From Palsa-506 sp963707065 (lineage in GTDB: Bacteria; Actinomycetota; Actinomycetes; Streptosporangiales; Streptosporangiaceae): a DNA stretch of 64,000 bases. The DNA lies in NCBI GenBank assembly GCA_963707065.1, contig CAVPPJ010000058.1, positions 62,001 to 126,000 of the forward strand, given 5' to 3'. Position numbers and translations under genes: made by a program. The number at the start of each line of letters is the position of its first letter. Position 1 is the first letter of the stretch. A model generated the notes under the pieces. It saw nothing but the letters and a program-made list of their open reading frames with translations, did no database searches and was not told the origin of the DNA. Of the stretch, positions 18,040 through 26,130 are shown piece after piece.

Positions 18040-18666
18040 TTACGCGCGGATCTGCTCCCGGACGGCCGCGGTGACCTGCTCGGCGAGCGCGATGATGCCG
18101 TCGGCCTTGCCGGTCTCGGCGATCATCTCCAGGCTGGCCTGCTCGTCGGTGATGCCGGCCAGGTTGATCTCGACATTCACCCGGGCGGTGGCCGCCGCGG
18201 CGCGGGCGGACTCGGCGGCGGCGGCGACGTCGCTGATGACGTTGCGGTTGCCGATCTCCACCAGCGCCTGGGCGAGATCGGCCACCATCCCGGCGATGCT
18301 GATCACCTGGGCCGGCGGCCAGGCCGCGCCGACCAGCGCCTGGCCGATGATCGCGGAGCGGGCGGCCTTCTCCTCGGCAGTGGACTTGGGGAGCCGGTAG
18401 GCCTCGGTCACGGCAGTGAACGCGTCGGCGTCAGCGTCGGCGAGACGCAGCGCGATACCGCGCAGTTCGTCGACCTCGGTGATGATGCGGCCGATCGTCT
18501 CGGCATGCTCGGCGTACTTCTCGCCGGTCGTATAGCGAGCGACCATGCCGAGTAGCGCGGCACCCTGCGCGGCGTGCAGGGCCGCGGTGGCGCCCCCGCC
18601 AGGGACCGGCACGCGGTCGGCGAGCCGGTCTAGGAAATCGCCGAGTTTCTCGTCGCTGATGGCCAC
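18040..18666 (-). CDS. Cyclodeaminase/cyclohydrolase family protein (FchA-like)
   Basis: 208 residues matching the formiminotransferase-cyclodeaminase C-terminal family: PVPGGGATAALHAAQGAALLGMVARYT near the N-terminus and NRNVISDVAAAAESARAAAATARVNVEINL in the middle. The family acts on 5-formimino-tetrahydrofolate or 5,10-methenyl-tetrahydrofolate. Stands alone and converges on the MATE gene; no folate gene is nearby, so the exact substrate is not shown. Confidence 0.85.
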   Translation of the reverse strand: MAISDEKLGDFLDRLADRVPVPGGGATAALHAAQGAALLGMVARYTTGEKYAEHAETIGRIITEVDELRGIALRLADADADAFTAVTEAYRLPKSTAEEKAARSAIIGQALVGAAWPPAQVISIAGMVADLAQALVEIGNRNVISDVAAAAESARAAAATARVNVEINLAGITDEQASLEMIAETGKADGIIALAEQVTAAVREQIRA

Positions 18667-19005
18667 TCGTCCTCCGGGGTAGGTGCGCGGGCCGCGGCCC
18701 GCGCGAAGATCCTCCCACGACCTGCCCGCCGCCGGAATTCCGTGCGCACGTACTTGCTGAGCCGACCGGGGACCGGCAACTACTCCAGGGCAGAGTTGCC
18801 TGTCGTGCCGCAGGTGTTCGTGGCTGGCTTTCGGAACGTCGGCGCAGGCGCGCGGCGGCTAACGAAGGTCCCCGGTCGACTCCAGCGCGGACGCGGCGGC
18901 GGCTGGCTGGCCCGGCGCCGTTATCCTCGGTTCACCGGGCACGGGCGCCCAGCCCTGCGGCCACATATCGCTACGGCATATCACCAGCCGGGCAGGAGAA
19001 TCACG
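18667..19005. other. Intergenic region with no supported gene
   Basis: About 340 bp between the divergent cyclodeaminase-like and thiamine-binding genes. It contains a purine-rich ribosome-binding site (GGCAGGAGAA) just before the downstream start. No strong palindrome or promoter hexamer pair stood out. Confidence 0.4.
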
Positions 19006-19299
19006 ATGCTTGTCGCCTTCTCGGTGACGCCGCTCGGGGTAGGCGAGGCCGTCGCCGAGTACGTCGCGGACGCGGTCCGGATAGTACGTGACAGCGGCCT
19101 GCCGAACCGGACCGACGCCATGTTCACCACGGTCGAAGGCGACTGGGACGAGGTCATGGACGTGGTGAAACGCGCCGTAGAGGCCGTCGCGGCAAAGGCG
19201 CCGAGGGTCAGCCTGACGCTCAAGGCCGATGTCCGCCCCGGGGTGACCGGGGCGCTGGAGTCCAAGGTCGAGACCCTGGAGCGCTATCTCGGCACCTGA
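19006..19299 (+). CDS. MTH1187-family thiamine-binding protein
   Basis: 97 residues from ATG 19006 with RBS AGGAGAA. Sequence MLVAFSVTPLGVG ... TDAMFTTVEGDWDEVMDVVKRAVEAV ... RVSLTLKADVRPG is characteristic of the small YqgV/MTH1187 (former DUF77) ferredoxin-like family, shown in other bacteria to bind thiamine. No thiamine transporter or synthesis gene and no TPP riboswitch was seen next to it. Confidence 0.85.
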   Translation: MLVAFSVTPLGVGEAVAEYVADAVRIVRDSGLPNRTDAMFTTVEGDWDEVMDVVKRAVEAVAAKAPRVSLTLKADVRPGVTGALESKVETLERYLGT

Positions 19300-19736
19300 C
19301 ATGCCGCCGCAATGCTGGACTTGTCGGCCGGCTCACACGGGCTCTGCGGATGCGGCCGTCCTTTCCTCAAGGGCCGCGCCGGACAGCCATGCAAGCCCGC
19401 GCCGCGCAGATGACATAGTCGCCCGCGCCCATCGGTTCGCCGTCCCAGATGCCGGCGTACAGAACCAGCACCCTGGCGGCCTTCACTTGAGAATTCCGGG
19501 TCGCGGACGGAGATCCAGGACCGGCGCTGCCAGGGTTTGAGGGCATCAGCGGCCAGCCACCGGCCGATCGTGGACGCCGAGGCAGCGATCTGGCAGCGGG
19601 CCGCCAGTTCCCGGGCCAGTTCCGGGCAGCACCACCTGGCCAGCGGCACGCCGGACTCGGCGGGCAGCGCGCGCGCAAGCGTTACCGCCTCGGCCCGGTC
19701 GGTGGCGGTGAACACCGGCGGGCGCCCACTACGCGG
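19300..19736 (-). mobile_element. IS630-family transposase remnant
   Basis: Minus-strand coding sequence matches the N-terminal part of IS630-type transposases: ARALPAESGVPLARWCCPELARELAAR, then a helix-turn-helix segment (ASTIGRWLAADALKPWQRRSWI) and RDPEF. A frame change follows, into VKAARVLVLYAGIWDGEPM, after which homology ends. The catalytic DDE part is absent, and I saw no inverted terminal repeats. A dead fragment. Confidence 0.7.
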
Positions 19737-19764
19737 GGCATCCTTCAGCCCAGCGCCTGGCCAC

Positions 19765-20040
19765 CCGGCCCCCGCGAACGCTGGCCCAGATCGCCAGCCT
19801 GCACATCCGCCACCACGGGACCTTCAGCTACATCAACGCCACCTGACCGACGCCACCACGCTCAAGCTATGCCTGCGGTATGTCCGGCTCTGCGCACCAA
19901 TGGCAGTTCGCGATCCACCGCGCCAGCCACACCGACTACGACGAATCGGTCTTCCCCACCGGCCTGCCCATCGGCACCTGCCAGCAAGCCCTCGACACCG
20001 CATGCGGTGTGGACGCACTGGTCCGCGCTGCTCGCCTTAG
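19765..20040 (+). pseudogene. Broken conserved actinobacterial hypothetical gene
   Basis: Plus-strand fragments in two frames: RTLAQIASLHIRHHGTFSYINA, a stop, then SGSAHQWQFAIHRASHTDYDESVFPTGLPIG ... ALDTACG. This resembles, from memory, a short conserved protein often found near integrases and transposases in actinobacteria; the assignment is unverified. It is out of frame and lacks its C-terminus. Together with the IS630 remnant it marks an old insertion site. Confidence 0.45.
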
Positions 20041-20065
20041 TCAGCGCGGCGTAGCACAGTCGGCC

Positions 20066-20800
20066 TTAGGCAACAGGTTTGTCGGTGACGTCCCATTGCG
20101 CCAGCGGGCGGCCGTCGACGCGCCACTGGTGCTGACCAGCCGGAATCCTGGGCCAGCCCGCCGGGGAGTCTTCCCACGGTTCCTGCCGCCCGAACACGGT
20201 GCGGTCCAGCATGCCGTACGACCAGAAGCCAGCCTCGTTGCCGCGATCGGTGGTCCAGTAGGTCTCGTAGACACGGTCGTCATCGTCACGCATGTAGCAG
20301 CCGAGCCAGCCGAAGCCCCGGTCGGCCAGCAGCCCAGCGCCCGCGTCGCGCGCGGAGTACCACGGTGCCGTGTAGCCCATGAAATCTGCGTACGGCCGGC
20401 TCTCCTCGTAGCTGCCCTCACACAGGTACGCCAGCGTCACGTCGCGCGCGTGCAGGTGCGCAAGCGGACCCTGTACCTGGGATGCGAAGTAGGTGCAGCC
20501 GATGCACTGCCCTTCCCACGGCTGGCCGTCGTGCCACATGTGAAAGTAGGCCACGAGCATCCGGCGCCCCTCGAAGACGTCCAGGAACCGAACCTCGCCC
20601 TTCGCGCCGGCCACGGTGACGGACGCAGGAATCTCGATCATCGGCAGCCGGCGGCGCTCGGCTGCGATCGCATCGCCCTCGCGGGTGTGTGCCTTCTCCC
20701 TGACTAGCAGTTTGGCGCGGGCGGCCTCGTACGTGTCGCGACTGGTGACGGGCGGCAGCGCGGAGACGGCCAGCGGTTCGGTGGGCAGGTGGCGCACCAT
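20066..20800 (-). CDS. DUF899 family thioredoxin-like protein
   Basis: 244 residues from ATG 20800, which follows AGAAGGAGAG; the frame is open further upstream but that part has no RBS. Typical DUF899 features: an N-terminal RDTYEAARAKLLVREKAHTREGDAIAAERRRLP, a beta-strand FLDVFEGRRMLVAYFHMWHDG, then QCIGCTYFASQV, and DRGFGWLGCYMRDDDDRVYETYWTTDRG. The C-x2-C in QCIGC sits where thioredoxins carry their active site. The biochemical role of the family is not established. Confidence 0.85.
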   Translation of the reverse strand: MVRHLPTEPLAVSALPPVTSRDTYEAARAKLLVREKAHTREGDAIAAERRRLPMIEIPASVTVAGAKGEVRFLDVFEGRRMLVAYFHMWHDGQPWEGQCIGCTYFASQVQGPLAHLHARDVTLAYLCEGSYEESRPYADFMGYTAPWYSARDAGAGLLADRGFGWLGCYMRDDDDRVYETYWTTDRGNEAGFWSYGMLDRTVFGRQEPWEDSPAGWPRIPAGQHQWRVDGRPLAQWDVTDKPVA

Positions 20801-21057
20801 CTCTCCTTCTCTCGACCGTGCCCGGCACGGCACTGGCTTCGCCTCACGTCCAGCGCCTGGACCAGGCTCCACGAACCTAGACGAGGCGCGGAACGCGAAC
20901 TCATCGGGGGGCCGAATCCAGTGATCACCAGCCCGCCTCAAGCGCGTGGCGTAGCCGCTACCTCAACGACCCCACCGCCTGGACCTTAACCCACGACGAA
21001 CTTACGGACGAGACCACTTAGCCGGAGTGCATTCGTCTGCGCATATCTGCGCGCATA

Positions 21058-22818
21058 TCAGCCGGTTCTGCGCGCCTGGTGCGGTGGCTGTGATGGCGTG
21101 TCTGGGCCGGTTGTTCCGGGTGCCGTGGCTGACGGGGGTAGTTCGCTGCTTTGGTGGGTGTCGCCGGCGATCCAGTCGCGGACGAGGCAGGACAGGCGGG
21201 AGGGGCCGAGGTCGCCGATGTCGCGGTGCCGCAGGCCGGCCAGGCCGGCTACTACTAGCGCCAGCGTGATGCCGCAAAGCCACAGCAGCGGCTCCGCCGG
21301 CACCGTGCCGCCGGGCAGCTTGGGGGTCTGGGTGAACGGCGAGATGTCCATCGCCCAGGCCGGCCACTGCAGCGGCGGGCCGAATACCGTGATCACCCCG
21401 GCCAGCGCCACTGCGCTCCACGCAAGGCCGGTGGACTCCCAGGGCAGCAGCCCGAACAGCAAGACAGCGACCGCCGCCAGTGTCATGGTCGCGGGCAGCC
21501 GTGCTGCCGCGGCGTCGAGCAGCCTCGGCACCTGTGTGCTCACGGACCCGGTGAGGATGCCGTAGCTCAGGCCGGCTGACAGGCCGGCCGTGGCGAGTAG
21601 CAGGCACGCGCCGCCCACCGCGACGGAGATATGGCTGACCGCCCACCGGATCCGCCCGGTTGCGGTGGCCAGCACGGGCTCGGCCAGGTTCCCGGTCTCC
21701 TCGGTCCGCAGCCGCAGGACTGCAGATGTGGCGTACGCGGCGGCGGCAAGCCCTGCCAGCAGCATGAGCGCGGACAGGTAGGCGTCGCTGAGGGTGGCCT
21801 GGTAGCCGACCCGCAGGAGGTAGCGTCTCAGCGCGGGACTGGCGCTGAGAATCGAGCCGATCGCCTTGGCGGCCGCGCCGCAGGTGGCGAAGGCGAACAC
21901 GCACCCGGCTACCCAGGCCGCAAGCGGACCCCATTGCAGCCGCCAGGCCAGGCCGAACGGGCCGCGCAGGAGGCCGGAGGCGCCCGGCCGCCCAGGCCGG
22001 GCGGGCAGCAGTCCCGCGCCGTGGTCGCGCCCGGCGGCGAGCGCGAACGCCACTGCCACGAGGGCAGCGGCCGCCGCTAGCGGGAGGGCCAGCACCCACC
22101 AGCGCTCGCCGGATGCACCGAACGCGCGGGTGGACTCTACCCAGCCCAGCGGCGACGCCCAGGACAGCCATGACAGGCCGGCCGGACCGGTATCGCCCAC
22201 CGCGCGCAGCACGAAGGCGGCGCCGAGCGCGGCGATCGCGATGCCGCGGGCGCCCCGCGCGGTCGTCGCCAGCTGGGCGCCGACGGCGGCCACGCCGGCG
22301 AACGCCAGCCCGCACCCGCCGATGGACAGCGCGAGCGCGGCCGAGCCCGCTAGCGGCAGCTTCAGCGCGGTTAGCCACAGGCAGGTCAGCAGGGCTATCG
22401 CCACGTTGGCGGTCACGGCCGCCAGCAGGGCTGCGGTGAGCGGCGCCTGCCGGCCCACCGCTGCCGAACCAACCAGCTCCAGCCGCCCGGCTTCCTCATC
22501 GGCCCGGGTGTGCCTGACCACGATGAAGATGGTCAGCAGGACCGCGGCCGCCGCCCCCCAGACGCCCCACCGCGCGGCGAGGAAGGCGCCGACTGAGGTG
22601 CCGTTCAGACGGCCCAGCAGGAACCGCAGCGCCGGGTTCTCGCCGACGCTGGCAGCCACCGCCAGCCGCCTGGCGGGGGTAGGGTACAGCACCTTGAGGT
22701 CGCGGGCCGTGATAGCCAGCACCACGACGATTCCCCAGACGCAGGCGGGCAGCATGACACGGTCACGGCGGAAGGCCAGGCTGGTGAGCTGCCCCGTGCC
22801 AGCGGAACCGGTCATCAC
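21058..22818 (-). CDS. ABC exporter permease, large two-module type
   Basis: 586 residues with about 12 hydrophobic helices in two similar halves, each with the exporter motif (ADEEAGRLELVGSAAVGR near 110 and RTEETGNLAEPVLATATGRI near 370). This is the permease layout annotated as exporters of polyketide antibiotics. Its ATG overlaps the ATPase stop (ATGA at 22815-22818). Works with the preceding ATPase under the TetR gene. Confidence 0.87.
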   Translation of the reverse strand: MMTGSAGTGQLTSLAFRRDRVMLPACVWGIVVVLAITARDLKVLYPTPARRLAVAASVGENPALRFLLGRLNGTSVGAFLAARWGVWGAAAAVLLTIFIVVRHTRADEEAGRLELVGSAAVGRQAPLTAALLAAVTANVAIALLTCLWLTALKLPLAGSAALALSIGGCGLAFAGVAAVGAQLATTARGARGIAIAALGAAFVLRAVGDTGPAGLSWLSWASPLGWVESTRAFGASGERWWVLALPLAAAAALVAVAFALAAGRDHGAGLLPARPGRPGASGLLRGPFGLAWRLQWGPLAAWVAGCVFAFATCGAAAKAIGSILSASPALRRYLLRVGYQATLSDAYLSALMLLAGLAAAAYATSAVLRLRTEETGNLAEPVLATATGRIRWAVSHISVAVGGACLLLATAGLSAGLSYGILTGSVSTQVPRLLDAAAARLPATMTLAAVAVLLFGLLPWESTGLAWSAVALAGVITVFGPPLQWPAWAMDISPFTQTPKLPGGTVPAEPLLWLCGITLALVVAGLAGLRHRDIGDLGPSRLSCLVRDWIAGDTHQSSELPPSATAPGTTGPDTPSQPPHQARRTG

Positions 22819-23768
22819 CCGGCTCCTGCGGCAGGCCGTCTGGGAGAGTAATGACGGAGGAAGAGCTCTTCGAGGGTCGGCAGCCGGCAGGTCAACGACC
22901 GGATGCCGGCCTGGTGCAGGCGGCCGAGCACCTCATCAAGGGCGGCGGGGTCCACATGGCAGCGCACCACGGTTCCGGTGACGGTCAGCTCATGCACGCC
23001 TGCCATCCCGCTGAGCGCGACCGGCGCGGCGAGCTCCGCCTCGACCGAAATCGTGGCCAGGTGGCGCATCTCGGCCAGCGCGCCGGTCTCCACCGCCCGG
23101 CCGTCGCGGATGATCGTCACCCGGTCCGCCAGCGCCTCGGCCTCGGCCAGGATGTGGCTGGACAGCAGTATGGTCCGGCCATCGTGACGATCATCACTGA
23201 CACATTCGCGGAAGGCGGCCTCCATCAGCGGGTCCAGGCCCGCCGTCGGCTCATCGAGCAGCAGCAGCTCGGCCCGGCTGGCCAGCGCCGCGATCAACGC
23301 GACCTTCTGCCGGTTGCCCCGGGAGTACGCGCGCGCCTTCGTCGAGGGGTCCAGGCCGAACCGCTCGGTCAGCGCCCTCCGCCGCCGGGCGTCGATGCCG
23401 CCGCGCATCCGGCCGAGCAGGTCGATGATCTCCCCGCCGGTCAGGCTCGGCCACAGCGTCAGGTCGCCAGGCACGTACGCCAGCCGCCGGTGCAGCTCCA
23501 CCGCGTCGTGCCACGGGTCGCCGCCGAGCAGCGTCGCCTCGCCTGAGTCGGCCTTCAACAACCCCAGCAGGATACGGATCGTGGTGGTCTTGCCCGCGCC
23601 GTTCGGCCCGAGGAAGGCATGCACCTCACCGGCGCCCACCTCAAGATCCAGCCCGTCGAGCGCGACCACGTGGCCAAACCGCTTAGTCAGCCCTACAGCG
23701 CGCAGCACCACGTCCCCGCGCGCCGTCCCAGCGGCGGCCGGCCCGCTCGCGCCTACCCGGGCAGCCAT
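22815..23768 (-). CDS. ABC transporter ATP-binding protein
   Basis: Walker A GPNGAGKTTT, signature YSRGNRQKVA (the SRGN form common in this exporter family), Walker B LLLLDEPTAGLDP, switch His in SSHIL. ATG 23768 chosen since the 34 residues upstream, up to a possible GTG at 23870 overlapping the TetR gene, are low-complexity and have no RBS. Follows TetR in the same operon and is coupled to the permease by ATGA. Confidence 0.87.
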   Translation of the reverse strand: MAARVGASGPAAAGTARGDVVLRAVGLTKRFGHVVALDGLDLEVGAGEVHAFLGPNGAGKTTTIRILLGLLKADSGEATLLGGDPWHDAVELHRRLAYVPGDLTLWPSLTGGEIIDLLGRMRGGIDARRRRALTERFGLDPSTKARAYSRGNRQKVALIAALASRAELLLLDEPTAGLDPLMEAAFRECVSDDRHDGRTILLSSHILAEAEALADRVTIIRDGRAVETGALAEMRHLATISVEAELAAPVALSGMAGVHELTVTGTVVRCHVDPAALDEVLGRLHQAGIRSLTCRLPTLEELFLRHYSPRRPAAGAG

Positions 23769-23850
23769 GATCCCACCCCGCGCAAGCGGCCGGGCCAGGC
23801 TACCTGGCCGCTGGGCGGGCTCGTCCCCGCCTGCGGCCGGACGTGGGGCT

Positions 23851-24528
23851 TCATTCGCTCCTCCGGTCACTGCTGTCTGACGGAAGGTCCCCGGGGCTTT
23901 CCCCGGGCCGGGTGGCGATGTGGAACAGATCCGCTAGCTCGCGGGCATGGTGGCCGACGTCGAGCGCCGGATCCCGGGCGAGCTGGGCTGGCACCGCGTT
24001 GATGGCGGCACGGATCGCCATCGCCATGACATGCGGGTCGAAGCCGGCGCGGAACTCGCCGGTGCCCTGGAAGTAGGCGAGCAACTGCTCCAGCGCAGCC
24101 ACCCCCGCGTCCTGGACCGAGAAGTCGTAGAGCCGGCTGCCGTCGGCGGCGCGGGCGTTGAGCGCGATCTCGACGATCGCGACCATGTGATTGCGGTTCT
24201 CGCGCATGAAGGCCAGGTTCGACTCGATGTAGGCCCGCAGCTTGCCCGGGCCGGCTGGCGCGGCTTCGATGCGGGGCTCCATGTAGGCCACGCCCCCGGC
24301 CACCAGCTCGGCGATCAGCTCCCTGATGAGCTCGTCCTTGCCGCCGAAGTGGTAGATGATCACGCCCTTGCTGGTACCCGCGGTCTCGGCGATGCGGGCC
24401 AGAGAGGCCTGCCCGTAACCCAGCTCGGCGATGGTGTCGATGGCGGCCGCCACGATCTGCGCGCGGCGCGCGGTCTCGGTGAAGGTCCGGGTGGTCTCCT
24501 GACCGGTCGAATTATTCTTTGACCGCAT
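23851..24528 (-). CDS. TetR-family transcriptional repressor
   Basis: 225 residues. N-terminal helix-turn-helix at ~20-65: ARRAQIVAAAIDTIAELGYGQASLARIAETAGTSKGVIIYHFGGKDEL is textbook TetR. The C-terminal ligand domain is helical. First gene of a TetR-ATPase-permease operon, so it most likely represses its own transcript and responds to the exporter's substrate. Three operator-like palindromes overlap and precede its start codon. Confidence 0.9.
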   Translation of the reverse strand: MRSKNNSTGQETTRTFTETARRAQIVAAAIDTIAELGYGQASLARIAETAGTSKGVIIYHFGGKDELIRELIAELVAGGVAYMEPRIEAAPAGPGKLRAYIESNLAFMRENRNHMVAIVEIALNARAADGSRLYDFSVQDAGVAALEQLLAYFQGTGEFRAGFDPHVMAMAIRAAINAVPAQLARDPALDVGHHARELADLFHIATRPGESPGDLPSDSSDRRSE

Positions 24529-24552
24529 GGTCAGAAATTAACACGACCGGTC
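24501..24552. promoter_or_regulatory. Three evenly spaced palindromic operator-like sites at the tetR start
   Basis: GACCGGTC at 24501-24508, TGACC-GCAT-GGTCA at 24520-24533 (its middle holds the tetR start codon) and GACCGGTC at 24545-24552. All share the GACC/GGTC half-sites, and their centres are 22 bp apart (24504.5, 24526.5, 24548.5), about two helical turns. This fits cooperative autorepression by the TetR protein. Confidence 0.6.
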
Positions 24553-24802
24553 AACGAAGGTCAAGCCCGCACCCATGGTGGCCTTGATTGTTTGGCCGGT
24601 GAACGCCTTTTCACCGGCGTGCATGACCCGGGCCCGGAGCCGGTTCAGGTCATCCACTCACGTTACGCAACCCACATCCGTTACCGCCAGGAACTTGCTC
24701 TTCCGCTGATAGCGTGCGTTTGCGGAGGTCCCGCAACGAGAGGTACTGAGAACGCCTGCCGTGGCGGATGCACGGTCGATACGACGACGGGAGGACGGGC
24801 CT

Positions 24803-25243
24803 GTGTCCCATGTACGGCGCTTCGATCACGTCGGCCTCACGGTCGCAGATCTCGATGTCGTGACCGCGTTCTTCGTGGCGCTGGGCCTGGAGGTCGAGGG
24901 CAGGACGTTCGTCGAGGGCGAGTTCCTGGACACGGTCTGCGGCATTCCCGGCTCCCGCACCGAGATCGTCATGCTGAAGCCGCCCGGGGATGGCACCCGG
25001 CTGGAGCTCTCGAGCTTCGTGCGACCGGGCTCCGTGCCGGGCTCGCCGGCCGCCATGGCCAACGAGCTGGGATTGCGCAACGTGGCCTTCGAGGTCAGCG
25101 ACCTGCAGGCGGCTGTCGACTGGGCAGCTGCCGAGGGCTACGGGCTGGTCGGTGGCATCGGCGAGTACGAGGGCGCCTGGCGGATGGCCTACGTCCGGGG
25201 GCCGGAAGGGATCATCGTCTCGCTGGCCGAGCGCATCGGCTGA
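24803..25243 (+). CDS. VOC family (glyoxalase/dioxygenase fold) protein
   Basis: About 146 residues from GTG 24803 with GGGAGG upstream; an in-frame GTG at 24761 is less likely. Two beta-alpha-beta-beta-beta halves: RFDHVGLTVADLDVVTAFFVALGLEVEG and NVAFEVSDLQAAVDWAAAEGYGLVGG, ending YVRGPEGIIVSLAERI. His in FDHVGL and Glu in TRLELSSF are in metal-ligand positions. Substrate unknown; no pathway context. Confidence 0.82.
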   Translation: MSHVRRFDHVGLTVADLDVVTAFFVALGLEVEGRTFVEGEFLDTVCGIPGSRTEIVMLKPPGDGTRLELSSFVRPGSVPGSPAAMANELGLRNVAFEVSDLQAAVDWAAAEGYGLVGGIGEYEGAWRMAYVRGPEGIIVSLAERIG

Positions 25244-25521
25244 GCCTCGCACTGCCCGCATCTGCCGCCGACCGCGCACACTCCGCCCGGCATCAGCATC
25301 GGCCGGAGTCTAGCCAGCTAGCCGGGTTCCAGGGCGCTGGCGTGGTTGAGGAAGGGCTGGCCGGCGAGGCGGAGGCTGGTGTACTCGGGTGGGCCGGGTC
25401 TACGATCTTTGGACCGCCGTGGTCTTCAGTCCGTTGCCGTGCACCCGTCGGCAGAAGCCGCCGCGAGTCACGGGGACTGGCTGGTGATCTGCTCGCCTGT
25501 GCCCGCTCAAGGGGAAGCTCG

Positions 25522-25866
25522 ATGCCGCTCTACATGTACCAGGCCTCCTATACCGCCAAGTCAATGGCGGATCAGCTTAAGGAGCCGCAAGACCCGGTGG
25601 AAGTGATCCGCCCGGCCTTGGAGGAGCTGGGAGCCACGATCGTGGTGGTGGGCTTTCCGTTTGGCGAGTATGACGTGATCGTCGTGTATGAGGCACCTGA
25701 TGATATGACTGCGGCCAGCGTCGCGATGGCAGTTGCCGCGGCGGGCGAGGTCAGGTCGGGCAAGACCACGCGACTGCTCAGCGGGCAGGAATGGCTCGAG
25801 TCTTTGCGCAAACGCAGGATTGTCACCCGCCGGAAAGCGCGCCAGCCGCACGACCGCCGGTCCTGA
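25522..25866 (+). CDS. GYD domain-containing protein
   Basis: 114 residues from ATG 25522 with AAGGGGAAG upstream. MPLYMYQASYTAKSMADQLKEPQDPVEVIRPALEELG ... FPFGEYDVIVVYEAPDDMTAASVAMAVAAAG is the GYD family, a dimeric ferredoxin-like fold of unknown function (named for a conserved Gly-Tyr-Asp, here GEYD). The last ~15 residues are basic and poorly conserved. The 278 bp before it hold nothing recognisable. Confidence 0.82.
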   Translation: MPLYMYQASYTAKSMADQLKEPQDPVEVIRPALEELGATIVVVGFPFGEYDVIVVYEAPDDMTAASVAMAVAAAGEVRSGKTTRLLSGQEWLESLRKRRIVTRRKARQPHDRRS

Positions 25867-26130
25867 TAGCCGGAACTCTTCAAGTGGCAGCAGGTCCGCC
25901 GGATGCAGTTACGTCGAGCGTTCCCGACCATCCCGGGACACAGCCCGCCAGCCCATCCGCTATGCCGCATTACGTACCCAGAGACCGACAGACGCGAGGG
26001 CCGGGTCAGGTTACTGCTGGTGGTTTGGCCCTGTGGGTGCCGGCCGCGTGCTGGAGTGCTCGCGCGGACAGGGCGGTGAGCCAGGCGAAGCTAGAGCGTG
26101 TCCTGCTGGCTGCGCGGGCCGCGGACGGAG

